Assembly: GCF_002994745.2 (NCBI RefSeq)
Contig: NC_037089.1
Location: 78,950,347 to 79,014,346, forward strand
From: Rosa chinensis
Taxonomy: Eukaryota; Streptophyta; Magnoliopsida; Rosales; Rosaceae
DNA: 64,000 bases
Direction of reading: 5' to 3'
Shown: positions 46,310 to 56,878 of the stretch, one piece after another
Layout: every line of letters begins with the position of its first letter
Position numbering within the stretch: the first letter of the stretch is position 1
Program-made: the position numbers and the translations under genes
Notes under the pieces: model-generated
Databases searched by the model: none
Seen by the model: the letters and a program-made list of their open reading frames with translations, nothing else
What the model was told of the DNA's origin: nothing

Positions 46310-46860
46310 CAAATGAATCCTCTCTCAAAATCAGTATGGATGGTCCCTGCAGCTTGAGGAGCCTTTGAAAGCCGCCTAATTTGCCAGCATTTCACCTGCC
46401 AAAGGTAATAGTATTTTAGACTCACATGAAGGTCATGGAAAGGAGCTCATGTAAACAGAGCAAGCCTAGATATGTGAATTCAAACACAATTATTAAATAA
46501 AACTCTTAACATACTTGAAGACTTAATACTCTAAACTTATTAAAGAGAGAAGGCAAAAGAAAAAAAAAGGACGAATGAAAAGAGATTCATAGTATAAGGG
46601 TCCTACATACTAGCAGTCAAGCCTTAGGGATTTTGGTGAATATAATTCTGTACAAGTTTCATCACATTTTCTTTCTACAAGTATAGCAATGATTGTCTGT
46701 TCGAATTCCATGCAAGAGTTAAACTTACCAAGTAAACAACAGGCTTAGCTGTTAGCAATTGAAAGGTATTCAGGATCTCGACATCAGCAGCTTTCCAGTC
46801 CCCTAGACGGATATCTTTTCCATCCTCAAGCCATGCCTTGAGCTGTAGATCCAAGATCAT
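46310..46860 (-). pseudogene. Captured fragment of Obg-like ATPase 1 (OLA1/YchF)
   Basis: OLA1 is a cytosolic YchF-family P-loop NTPase linked to translation and stress. Two exon pieces are clear: LKAWLEDGKDIRLGDWKAAD and VEILNTFQLLTAKPVVYL (about 46,840-46,735), then [20 protein letters not shown] and [12 protein letters not shown] (46,400-46,310), which belongs to the C-terminal TGS part. Splice-like AG/GT borders flank both. The GTPase motifs and the ends are absent. A 40-base duplication ('acaaatgaatcctctctcaa') lies at the left edge. Confidence 0.8.
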
Positions 46861-46939
46861 TGTTCAACATTATAAAGGAAAAGGAAAAGTAAGATGACAT
46901 TTAAAACAACTTGTAAGAATTTGGATTTCTGTTAAATCA

Positions 46940-49010
46940 ACCAAAGGTGGCTACAGCCCTTATAAGTCATGTTTGACACATAACGACCAGCAGCTATAGA
47001 GGCTGTGTGGCTGCCATGACCGGCACTGTCCCTTGGAGAACTGAATGCCACTGTGTCCGCTGAATCTTCCTCGGCTTCATAACCGGACTTATAGTAGCCC
47101 CAATCACTTTTCTATTGAAAAAAGTTATAATCAGTTTGAGATTAACAGTCAATAATTTTTGTTCAAACAATCTAAACACTCAATACAAAGCCATGATGGG
47201 AACCTGTTGCAAGTTGAAGCATTGAATGCCTCTCCTGATTGACAAACCCCCTTCCATCTAGCTGGCACTGGAGGCATGTTGTCATCATTAAAACTTGGAG
47301 ATTCAGGCTAAATTCCTGCATTCACTACAAGAAAAAGTTATATTTATAGCACTTCACTATAGCGTTTTTTCAGCAAATGCTATGGATTGTATTATCTGTA
47401 CTATTTGGTAGCGTTTATACTTTTTAAACGCTGTTAAATTAAAACCGTACATTGAAAATTGGTTTCTGATAGGGGATACAAGTTAGGTTGAATGGCTTCC
47501 TGTAAATACAATTTCAAAAGAGTATCAATTTTTAGGTGACTCTTTATAGCTAATTAGCTTACTTGCATCTTTTGATGTTTGTAGGAGAAAGATATTGAGG
47601 TTGAGGTTACTGACCATACTATGCCTGAGTCATTCATACTTGATGAGGTAAGGTATTAGTTTGTCTAGTTCATAGCTAGTATCTGCTATTTGTTTTCTTG
47701 TTTTTTTTCTTTTTCTCTTTCTTTATCTTTATCTATATCTTTGTCTGGTCATGCAACTGTTTTGATTTCTCTCGCTTTAGGAACAGGGAAGGTAAATTTA
47801 ACAAGGTTCTCACAACCTCTGCAATCCACAGTTCCTAATTGCAGGAGAGGATTATTTATGTTGATCTAAGTAAGTTTATTTCTTTACATGCTTTTATTTT
47901 ATTTTTTCTTTTTCATTTTTTACAGTTGGTTCAGCACTAATCACAAATATTAAGAATCTTCAAACTTTCTTATGCTTTTTGCTTTGGTAGATTATTTAAG
48001 TAGTGGCATGTCAATTTTGCATTCACGTAAACAATTTCATGTTTAATCTAACGCGAAGAATAGTTTGATAATACATCATAAAGAGTTCGGATGTGTTTTT
48101 ATGTAGGTGTGTATCTGATGCCAACTTCTATGATTGTGCTCATGAAAAAGTTAACACTATACTTGTAGGTAAGAATATATTTTAAGGTCAATAAGATGTG
48201 ATACTTTGTTTGAAATATATATTTTCTGCTAATTGTGTCAGTTTATTATAATATTTGAATAAGCTTTCAATATCATGTTTTTGCAGTTTAGAGACACGTA
48301 AGTTTTGGATGCTGCTATGGAGGAGAAGTTATAGATCAGTTTTGTTCTGTTGAGGACTTTTTTCATTTATAAAGGAAAAGAATGAGAAAATGTAATGCTT
48401 GTGTATTTCAATGAATGTTACATTATGTTTTGATCACTTCTGAGATTGTTTAATAAAAATATGCATACTTTTATGGTGTAGTGATTGATTAGGCAGTCAA
48501 CACAATTGAGAAAGCAATATCTTTTTCCCTTTAATCATTAATGTAATAAACAGTCCATAACAAAAAAACCAGAGGCAAGCACATGTTCAAGCATACATAA
48601 AGCAACAAATTATGGCATGTTCATGTGAATACAGATAACAACAACTCGTGGCATGTTTTATACCTTAATAGTATAATACAAATCCCCCAAAGAAAGAGCA
48701 AAGTACAGTTTGAGTGATTAGTGCTTACCAGTATCAATGAAACCGACAATGACATTTACTTAATTCTTGATGTTAAAGCCGGAAACCTCCAAGGTCTGTT
48801 CACCCAAAAGACCCATGAAATCCCAAGAATGAGTGGTGTGCAAACTCCTTTTCGAGTTGGGAAAAACCGAAACAACTCCAGGCATCTCTGTCAAAGTTCA
48901 ATGGTTATTCACAAATCCATGGACCTGTTTAAATTATAATTCCCTGAAATGAATTGAGGAACTTACTTGAAATTTGGAAAGCTTGCTGATCAGTCAACCT
49001 GGCAGCAAAA
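46940..49010 (-). pseudogene. Captured fragment of a subtilisin-like protease gene
   Basis: Plant subtilases are secreted Ser proteases. The first pieces (49,010-48,725) give LQVFAARLTDQQAFQIS, MPGVVSVFPNSKRSLHTTHS and VNVIVGFIDTG: the I9 propeptide end and the catalytic Asp region, with a TAA in place of Gln before VNVIVG. The next (47,310-47,190) gives [20 protein letters not shown], with TAG in place of Trp in the IWPES motif. The third (47,130-46,940) gives SPRDSAGHGSHTASIAAGR, the catalytic His region, with a small frame error before it. The Ser region is absent. A CACTA-type end is inserted between the pieces at 47,323. Confidence 0.8.
47323..47480. mobile_element. Second CACTA-type terminus inside the composite
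   Basis: CACTACAAGAAAAAGTT followed by 'tatagcgttttttcagc' and inverted 'aaacgct' motifs, inserted between subtilase exons. The opposite end was not found. Plus-strand sequence from 47,585 (KDIEVEVTDHTMPESFILDE, then a GT) may be an exon of unknown origin. Confidence 0.45.
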
Positions 49011-49261
49011 ACTTGTAAGCCATTGAAACCAATAGTGTAAAACTCTGTATAACAAAACTACTAATCAACTGAAAATTACATACTTCCTCCTTGTAGGATC
49101 CTATACAACTTGGATTCATACAGCAATTGAGGATTTGTCTTCACATTTTCCTAAAAAGATTTGCTCAGTTCATAAACATACAATACATCTGGGGTTGGAA
49201 GAAAATATTGTGCAAATTTAAGCATCTCAAGAATATGTGATGCAGCAACCATATCTTACCT

Positions 49262-49935
49262 TTACTGTGCCGATTAAAAACTGACTCCCATTAGTACCAG
49301 GGCCTGCATTAGCCATGCTCAATACACCAGGCCCAACATGCTTCACTGCAAACAACACATACAAGCAAAAACGACTTTCAGTTGAGATCAGATAATCACA
49401 TATCTGATATAAACTTCAAATTTAAAACAAAACCAAGATACAAGGACATACAAGCAAAGCTCTCATCATCAAATTTGGAACCATAGATACTGATCCCTCC
49501 AGTTCCCTGCAGCCAATAAAACCATTCAATTTAGATTCTTTGAGCAAGAAAACCCGCTATTGATCAGAAGAAGAAGAAATCAAAACGAAAAGGAGACTCA
49601 CATCTCCTTCAGTGAAATCCCCTCCTTGGATCATAAAATCCTTAATGATGCGGTGGAACGAGCATCTTTTATAACCATATCCTTTCTCTCCTGCAAATAA
49701 TTGATAACACTAACACAATCAATTTCAACCTACAGCAAATGACCACAACAAGAGCAGCAATAGAAAAGCAGACAAGGATGGGTTTTCTTGCCTGTGCACA
49801 GAGCTCGGAAATTCTCTACTGTTTTAGGAACAACCTCACCAAAAAGACCAATCACAACTCGACCAACAGCTTCACCGCCAATGTCTATACAAAAAAAACT
49901 TTGTTGTGACTTTGGATTGCAGCTGCTCCTCTACC
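49262..49935 (-). pseudogene. Captured fragment of a plastid-type cyclophilin (CYP20-3/ROC4-like)
   Basis: Cyclophilins are peptidyl-prolyl isomerases; the CYP20-3 type acts in the plastid stroma. Four exon pieces follow the family in order: [20 protein letters not shown] (49,870-49,790), [20 protein letters not shown] with [10 protein letters not shown] (49,690-49,605), GTGGISIYGSKFDDESF (49,510-49,450), and [20 protein letters not shown] with SQFLIGT (49,350-49,262). The catalytic Arg of [10 protein letters not shown] is kept. The first intron begins GC (ACAG|GCAAG). A frame error lies before IGGEAVGR, and the C-terminal part after GTVK is missing. Confidence 0.85.
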
Positions 49936-50104
49936 TCCTAAAACCAAACCACCACAGAAAAATGAACCATTAATCAATCCTGGTTTCTCAAACTAGGATT
50001 TGTCTCAACTGAGGATTTTTTTTTTTTTTTTTGGGGTTAAAAGCAATTTGGGGTTAAATTTACAGAGAAGGAGAAAAGGCAAAGGGGCTTATTGATAACG
50101 TATA

Positions 50105-50320
50105 GTATCTTCCTCCTCACCCTCCTCATCTGAATCGACCACCGCTTCGAGATCAAGAAAATCCACCGAAGGGCCTCTTCTTGCTCCGCTTACGACTCCC
50201 GCCGCCGCCGCCACGATAGGGGCCGTATTCATCATCGTCGTCGTCCTCCTCTTCCTCCTCCTCGTCCTCCTCGGTCATGTCGTCAATGAAGCTCGATCTG
50301 CTCCGCTTCTCACCAAATCT
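50105..50320 (-). pseudogene. Captured fragment of transcription elongation factor SPT5 (N-terminus)
   Basis: SPT5 pairs with SPT4 on RNA polymerase II. The minus strand reads KRSRSSFIDDMTEEDEEEEE, then DEYGPYRGGGGGSRKRSKKR; after a one-base frame change it continues SVDFLDLEAVVDSDEEGEEE. This acidic, low-complexity N-terminus with an FLDLEA motif is that of plant SPT5. The conserved NGN and KOW domains are absent. Identification rests on a partly low-complexity stretch. Confidence 0.65.
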
Positions 50321-50887
50321 CTTGCTTCAAAGGAGGCCAGGGATCGCTAGGTTAAGTTTTGAGATCGGTGAATAAAGCGTGAGAGAGAGAGAGAGGAGGA
50401 AGTGGCATGCGAAAGAAAATCAGTTTTGGTCTAGATCTGATCTAAAGGATTGAATAGTCTTGTTTTCTGATTTTTTTTTTTAATTATACAAGCGACGGCG
50501 TGACCATACCGTCGCAATAGATGTATAATTATGCGACGGTAAGGTTATTTCCGTTGCAAAAATTCTTCGAGATGCGACGGTAAAATAGTCGTAGCACATG
50601 TCGTCGCAAAAGTTGACTTTTCGCGACGGAAAACGTTTCCGTCGCAAATTTCCGAAGCAATTGCAATTGTTTTTAGTAGATCATGACCCAAACATGGATT
50701 GACTTGGAAATTGATCGTTTGGGCCTGCTAAAAGATCTACAAATCAATCCTACAGAAGTGACAAAGCCCAATATTTTTCAAGTTCTACTAGGCTCAATAT
50801 GCAAACCATCTGTTGCTCTTGCATTCCAGAAATGCCAGCTTGCAAAAGGCCCAACAATAGAAAGAAAGAAGTACTGGTTAAATCTGC

Positions 50888-51014
50888 ACGTTATAAATGG
50901 GACCAGCACGTTATATATGAGCAAGTTATAAATGGGACCAGCACGTTATATATGAGCACGTTATAAATGGGACCAGCACATTATATATGAGCACGTTATA
51001 AATGGGACCAGCAC
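50888..51014. repeat. 36-bp tandem repeat upstream of the lectin gene
   Basis: About three and a half copies of a unit of the form 'acgttataaatgggaccagc' plus 'acgttatatatgagc', ending about 310 bases before the amaranthin-aerolysin start codon. Confidence 0.9.
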
Positions 51015-51227
51015 TGCAAACTCAGATGAATGGTCCTAACTTTTGATGATTAATGGTCCTAACTGAGAGCATGAAAGCATGTTTAAAATTGCATGTTACC
51101 CTTGCAGCCATGGATTCCAGTTGGTCAGTGAATTCATCCATAAAAAATGTATGGTAGATAGGATGCGGGGTCATCTGATCTTCTGCACATCTCACCATGT
51201 GAAAATCGAGCTTGCTTCAGCATTGGT

Positions 51228-51235
51228 TATAAATA
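51228..51235 (+). promoter_or_regulatory. TATA box of the amaranthin-aerolysin gene
   Basis: TATAAATA, 88 bases before the ATG, matching the plant consensus in sequence and position. Confidence 0.6.
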
Positions 51236-51322
51236 GCATATGTAGAGCTAGAGTCTAGCCACACCAACAAGATCACTGAAATAGGGGGATCTACCATCTA
51301 AATACTGTATTTTGTTCAGAAA

Positions 51323-52933
51323 ATGTTGTTCCTATTACCACCCACTATTGCACTCAGGTTCCCCAGTTTCAACGACTCCTACTTGATCTACAGGAATGAT
51401 TCTGATTCCGAGAGGCGTGGCTTTCTCAGAGTCAGCGGATCCAATGTCTTCAGCCCATTAGCAAAGTTCGAAGTGGTGACGGCCAATACTGGGACGGGAC
51501 TAGTACATATCAGATGCTCTCATAACAGAAAGTTCCAGCGAAGATTTGAGAATGATCTGTACCTTACTCCGGAGGCTGATGAACCAGAGGAGGACCAATC
51601 CAAATGGTCGTGTACATTATTTGAGCCTCTATTTGCTGAAGATGGCAACCCCAACAAAGCCCGGTTGTTCCATGTCCAATCAAAAAATTATGCAACGCCA
51701 TGGGTCTACACAGTTGGAGCAGTAAGTGTCTTGGGATTAGTTTGGAATCCGGCTCCACAGAATATCTTCTATATCATCGACTTGAAGTCATTGGTGATAT
51801 TGCCAAAGCATGTGGCTTTCAAAGGCGACAACGGCAATTACCTTATGGCGGAAGCTACGACGACGTCGAACCCGACCTTCTCGTCCACCGACAAGGGGAG
51901 GCCTGAGTCGTGGTTCGAGGTCTCCACGGATGGCCATGGTAGGGTGCAAATCAAGTCTTTTGATACCAACAGGTACCTGAGGAACGAGGCTGGCCGCAAC
52001 TGGATTTTGGCTGACTCAGCCGGCAACGCCACCGACCTGACCACCTTGTTTTGGCCAGTCAAGGTCGACCCTAGTACGGTCGCTCTCAAAAGCTTGAGCA
52101 ACGACAGATTTTGCTCTCGATACACCAACCTTAGTGTAACAAACGGTCTGAACGCAAGGCTGACCAGTATTACAGTACACTCACGCATGGCGCTGGAAGA
52201 GCTTGTTCTCTCTAGGACAATCTACAATACTGAATTTGACCTCGCCAATGCCATAATCTACGGCGAGACCCCGGTCACTATGGCCACCGCAAACGCCAGC
52301 AACAACACCTCAGCAGACAACACTGTGGAATTCAAGTTCGCGTACACGGAGAGTAAGAGCAGCACATGGACCTCCAGCCACTCTTGGATGGTAGGCGTGA
52401 GTGTCACCGTCAGCTTAAGAATTCCATTCGGACTCGGCGGTGTTGAAAATACATATTCTGGGGAGTATAACGGATCCTACGAATGGGGAGAAACAATTAC
52501 AACCGAAAACACATTGGAGACTACCTACACCGCCACTGTGCCAGCAAACACTTCTATATCTGTGAGCTTGATGGCGACCAAGGGATATTCCGACGTGCCT
52601 TACTCTTACTATCAGCGAGACGTGCTTTATAACGGTAAAATCGTTGTCTATAAGAAGGATGATGGGCTGTACACGGGAATAAATTCATACAACTTCCACT
52701 ACGTGGTTACAACTCTGAGAGAGCAAGAATCTAGAGCTGATTTGTCGACCAAAGAGCAGCAGTTGCCAGACCCATCTGTCGACCCGTCCAAACAACAAAG
52801 GCTACCTATGCCTGTGCCGTCTGGATCAACCACCAGAGTGCAAAACAAGGTGACCTCGACCACCACCCTGGAACAAGAGTTGTCAAAGCTGGGATTAGAA
52901 GATGCAGCAGGTCGATCTACCACGAAACCCTAG
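51323..52933 (+). CDS. Two-domain amaranthin-like lectin fused to an aerolysin-like module
   Basis: Amaranthin (agglutinin) domains bind GalNAc-type glycans; aerolysin-like modules are beta-rich oligomerising folds found in some plant lectins, with a proposed defence role. One exon, 536 residues. Domain 1 spans about 7-150 (PSFNDSYLIYRNDSD, VHIRCSHNRKFQ), domain 2 about 155-300 (FKGDNGNYLMAEATTTSNPT, RPESWFEVSTDGHGRVQIKS, NRYLRNEAGRNWILADS). The aerolysin-like part is about 310-470, with alternating Ser/Thr strands (TESKSSTWTSSHSWMVGVSV). A polar Ser/Gln/Pro tail follows from about 475. No signal peptide is evident, suggesting a cytosolic or nuclear protein. The frame is intact. The start is the first ATG after a TATA box. 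Confidence 0.85.
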   Translation: MLFLLPPTIALRFPSFNDSYLIYRNDSDSERRGFLRVSGSNVFSPLAKFEVVTANTGTGLVHIRCSHNRKFQRRFENDLYLTPEADEPEEDQSKWSCTLFEPLFAEDGNPNKARLFHVQSKNYATPWVYTVGAVSVLGLVWNPAPQNIFYIIDLKSLVILPKHVAFKGDNGNYLMAEATTTSNPTFSSTDKGRPESWFEVSTDGHGRVQIKSFDTNRYLRNEAGRNWILADSAGNATDLTTLFWPVKVDPSTVALKSLSNDRFCSRYTNLSVTNGLNARLTSITVHSRMALEELVLSRTIYNTEFDLANAIIYGETPVTMATANASNNTSADNTVEFKFAYTESKSSTWTSSHSWMVGVSVTVSLRIPFGLGGVENTYSGEYNGSYEWGETITTENTLETTYTATVPANTSISVSLMATKGYSDVPYSYYQRDVLYNGKIVVYKKDDGLYTGINSYNFHYVVTTLREQESRADLSTKEQQLPDPSVDPSKQQRLPMPVPSGSTTRVQNKVTSTTTLEQELSKLGLEDAAGRSTTKP

Positions 52934-53539
52934 CTTGATTAAGCAGAAGAGCGACGGTTGTGGGTAGCATCCAGAAACCTTCATGAGACTTACTCATCTT
53001 GTAATGACTCATATCTATCTATGGGTTGAAAGACTTGTCGCATATGCTCAATGCAATCGACCATCCTGCGAAAGTGGAGTTTATGCTTTCTGTTTTTCAA
53101 GTTTTTTGCTTTGATTGTTGTGTAATAAAATCCTATAACCTATGTTATATGTATATATAACATAGGCATAGGTTAAATGTGTGAGCGCTTGTTTGTGAGT
53201 GTGTTTGTTTAAGGAATAAAATTTATTTTTGCTTTTATCTAGCTCCGGGAGGAATTAGTATTTGCAAATGCCACTATTTTACATGATTATTCAAGATATC
53301 ACAATTATTTTATCAAAGATGGTTGCGATCTAAATAAATACTTACAGCATATCGATATATGATCTTGGAACTAATCTTTTGAAGTACAAAATCGAAAACT
53401 AACCTATATGTATGATTAAGAAGATGATCTTTCATGCATGCATGTTCTACATTGTTAAGTGTGAATGCACCTATATATATCTATATATATATATATATAT
53501 ATATATAATGTTCTACATTGTGCAGTAATTCTTAACCAG
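52934..53539. other. Lectin gene 3' flank
   Basis: 3' UTR and AT-rich sequence, with a (TA)n run at about 53,470-53,507. A palindromic 'aacctatg...cataggtt' stem with an AT core lies at 53,138-53,175. No gene. Confidence 0.5.
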
Positions 53540-53960
53540 CAAGAATTAGGCGATGGTTCAGAGGAATCAATTAACTTATGATGAAAAGGCAACGCCAGCA
53601 ACAGATGATCTTGATCTAAAGGTTGGTAGATCTGAAGATTAGAATGCCAAGAGTGTATGCATGCTTAAATCAGCTTGATCACTTTACTTTTGAGGGTTTG
53701 TTGGCCGGAGGAAAATAGAGCGACAAGTATGTTCTTCCTTCATTTACCACAAACCTTGCCTATTTTAAAGCAACCAGGAGGCCAACAGGTAAATAATAGC
53801 TCGGGGACACCGGGAGGTGCACGAAATACAGAGAAGCCTTGTTCTTTGGGTGAGTTACCAGCTGGCTTCATGGGTAATAAGATGCTGGTGTACTGAAGGA
53901 TAGCATCAAGCTGGATCTAGGAGATACCCTCTATGATATGAGTACATTTCACAATAATGA
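53540..53960 (+). pseudogene. RNA polymerase III subunit RPC4 (C-terminal) relic
   Basis: RPC4 (RPC53 in yeast) is a pol III subunit. The plus strand at 53,727-53,896 reads MFFLHLPQTLPILKQPG, ARNTEKPCSLGELPAGFMG, then KMLVY and a stop; after a frame change it continues SIKLDLGDTLYDMS (to about 53,945). This is the family's conserved C-terminal region. An extra Asn codon, a stop and frame breaks show it is dead. No splice sites interrupt the stretch, so it may be a processed copy. Confidence 0.7.
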
Positions 53961-54300
53961 GTATACCAGCCACATTCAGAGAGATATAAATCATATTACT
54001 CTTACAAATGTTTTTTTTTTTTTTTTAACACAAACATCAATTGTAGCTTAAACATGATTGACATGCAGTGTGATATTTGACATTTGTGATCCGTTTGAAC
54101 TACAGAAATGTTTTCAGGAAAAACTGGTGTTTTGTTTATTCTCAGAGATGATTGCTAATAATATAACTCAAATGTGCTTAATTGATTCTACTCAGAGTGT
54201 CTAAAGGATGAACTTGTGTTATCTTTTTAACATTCTTCTGGTGGCTGAGAAGTTAACTTGTCATCTCAGAGTTCAAAGGAAGCAGTAGTTCAAGATTTAG
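53961..54300. other. Intergenic before GH81 copy B
   Basis: T-run at about 54,009-54,027 and AT-rich sequence. Homology to copy A begins at about 54,301. Confidence 0.5.
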
Positions 54301-54387
54301 AGAATAATTCACAATCACATACTACTATCATATCGTATCTTATCTTATTCAACTCCACCCAAATCATAACGTAACCAGTTGCCAAAA

Positions 54388-56559
54388 TCAGTGACAGTGC
54401 TCAAACCAACATATGTTCTCTCTAATTCCACAACCATCTCCTTCCTCACCTCTGCTATGGATCCACCATAACAGATTAGTGAGTGAGTTCCAATCATCAT
54501 AACCCTTCGAGTTCCTAATCTTCTCCAAAGCGCCTTGTTTGTCGTAAATCCCTTGCAAAGTATAGACAAACCCTTTCCATCGTTCCCCAACACCCTCTCT
54601 ACTCAGAGCTGGTTCTGTCCACTCCACAAGTTACCTAACAAAGGCAACATCAGAGAACAATTCCTCAGAGGTAGGTAAAATGGGTAGTAGTTGGATTCCA
54701 AGCCGGCACTCTTTCCACTTCGGAGGAGCAAACCACAGTCCGCTGTCCCTCTTATTAGCCCATAGCACTCCAACTACCCTATTTCCCCTAGTGAAATCTG
54801 GCTCATAAATGCTATCTCCCTCTTTTACTTGCCACCACATTTGAGCAGCTTTAATTTCCAATGCCGCAATCATTGATCCAGTGGCCACAAGATGGGTGTC
54901 TCCATAGGCTAGCCCCAACAATGCAGCTGAGTAGTAGGCATTCACAGCCTCACTCGTGCTCTCTTGATTCCTACCATCTCCAAATTCAGTCAGCCCTCCT
55001 GCCCATGAATGCAACTTATACAAATCAAAGCAACTCAAACGTGGATAATTCACCCTCCTGCCTAAGTTCATATACTCCGCGGCAAGTGAATAAGCTTGAG
55101 CCCTATACTTCCTCCCCCACGCTGGATCAATCTTAGCAAGCACTGAAATGGCATAAACGAAGTACCCTAAATGGTAATGGTGATCATTGTATGTCCCAAA
55201 CCCGAAATCTGTCCCGAATCCACTGATCCTTGTTTCGTCACAATGCCACCCCATTTACTATCATGCAAGAACCCATTCTCACCAAAAGTCCCATCCCACC
55301 AAGGCTCAATTGTATCACTCAAATACTTCTTAATCGCTGGAATCACATCAAGATAACCCACCTCCTCAGCAATCAAAGCCAACCTCGCCGCTCTAGCAAT
55401 CAACTTCCCATAAAAATATGAAGAAGTAGTCGCAATCGGTGTAGAATTTAAAATATGAGTCTTGTTTAATACCTTTAGTCGAATGCCAAGTGACCGAAAC
55501 AGGGTCAGGCTTCAACACCCATGAATCCCCCACAACACCAACAAGATCACCATCAATGCTTTTGTACTTGAAATTCTCCAAAACAGTAATATCAGAATCG
55601 TCACCATCAATAAGCTTTAAATGTAGAGGATGAGCCAGCATAAGCAAGTCTCCCCACCCTTTCTTCTCCCATTTATACTCCAAAGCAAACGGCTCTGTGA
55701 ACACAGCCTCACCGGACACAGGGTAGCAAGAGCTTAACCGATCAAGAACCGACTCGAATTGTGGGTCAGATTCCGGCAGTACTGCAATCCTCACAATGCC
55801 GGAAAACCCAGTTGAATTGATCAAAGATACGCTGGTATTAGTAAGATCAACTGAAGAAGAGGTGTATACAAGCCATGTCTGATTGTTGTTGAGCTTGATC
55901 GTGTACTTGGTGGGAGACTCATTTGAAGAGAATAATAGAATAGCGTGGATCGTTGAAATTGAAATGGAAGTCCGGTTCAAAGTAGAGCAGGTGAGAAATG
56001 GGTATCCCCGGACGAGAAAGAATCTGAGATTGGAGGAGGGAAACTCCAGAGTGATGCTGAGATCATTGAAAGAAGAAATCACATGTCTTTCTTGTGGGTT
56101 TTGGGTGTTTGAGATGGTGAGGTCGGCGTTGAAGACTTGGTATAAGAAAGCAGAGTTGGATAATCGAGATGGGTAACAGAGAGAAAGAGAGGAGGAGGCG
56201 GATTTGATGAGGTAGGGGTGGAAGTATTCGGGTTGATCTCCATTTTTAAGGGTCAAGTTTTGGAAGAACGAGTTTGTGGGGAGCGGGGTTTTGAGGAGGT
56301 TTTGGGAGAAGAAAGAAGAAGGGTCAGGGAGGACTGTGGATTGGGTTTTGGGGAAGAGGAAAGGGGTTTGCTTGTGTGTGTGATGTGAATGTGGTGGTGA
56401 CATGGTTGTGGGCACTTCAATTTCTGGTTCAGATGGTGGTGATGGAGATGGGGAAGGTGGAGGTGGAGGTTTATAGGGTTTGGATTTGGATTTGGATTTG
56501 GGTTTCTTGAAACTCTTGGTGATTAAGGTTTTGACTCTTCTCCTGATCTTTTTCAACAT
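54388..56559 (-). pseudogene. Endo-1,3-beta-glucanase GH81, copy B (broken)
   Basis: Same start and N-terminus as the intact copy, with small indels in the Pro-rich region. Three independent lesions are visible against copy A. A 38-base deletion near 55,451 removes the segment after QDSYS and shifts the frame. A 1-base deletion near 55,213 falls before the YNDHHYH motif. A CAA-to-TAA change near 54,630 falls in VRQLVEW. The catalytic motifs (YNDHHYHLGY, GRNQESTSEA) are still readable in a separate frame. The N-terminal 388-codon frame could still be translated but would lack the whole catalytic half. Confidence 0.95.
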
Positions 56560-56878
56560 TATATATGTGTGTGAAACCGAGTCAAAATTGATGGGGAGGG
56601 ACAGAAGGAAGAGAACTTGGTGGAATTAGGAGAGGGAGAGCAGGAGGAAATGGTGAATGGTGGGAGGTTTAGTTGTGTGTGTTAGAAATGGTGGGAAACA
56701 ACATAACATGCCTTGCAATACTCACGTACCCAATTTCAAGGTAAATGAGGATTGCAATGTGACCAAAAGAATGTTCAATGGGTTAAGGAAGGTATAACCA
56801 TGTGGGTTTCAAGCATGCTTCCAAGGTAAGCAAGTATGAATGACTTGCGCGGTTGCTTCCCATAACAAAATGGTGTTT
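56560..56878. other. GH81 copy B 5' region
   Basis: Counterpart of 37,889-38,200. It ends at the LINE target site. Confidence 0.7.

Larger units (their letters stand above)
45116..50679. mobile_element. CACTA (En/Spm)-type element carrying pieces of four host genes
   Basis: The ends CTACTAAAAAAAATTGC and, reverse-complemented, CTACTAAAAACAATTGC are inverted copies. Both subterminal regions (45,130-45,420 and 50,490-50,655) hold many copies of TTGCGACGG/CCGTCGCAA in both orientations, the typical CACTA subterminal array. The 5.6-kb interior has no recognised transposase but contains exon-intron fragments of SPT5, cyclophilin, subtilase and OLA1, all reading leftward. The outermost bases are degenerate relative to CACTA and no 3-bp duplication was resolved. 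Confidence 0.75.
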
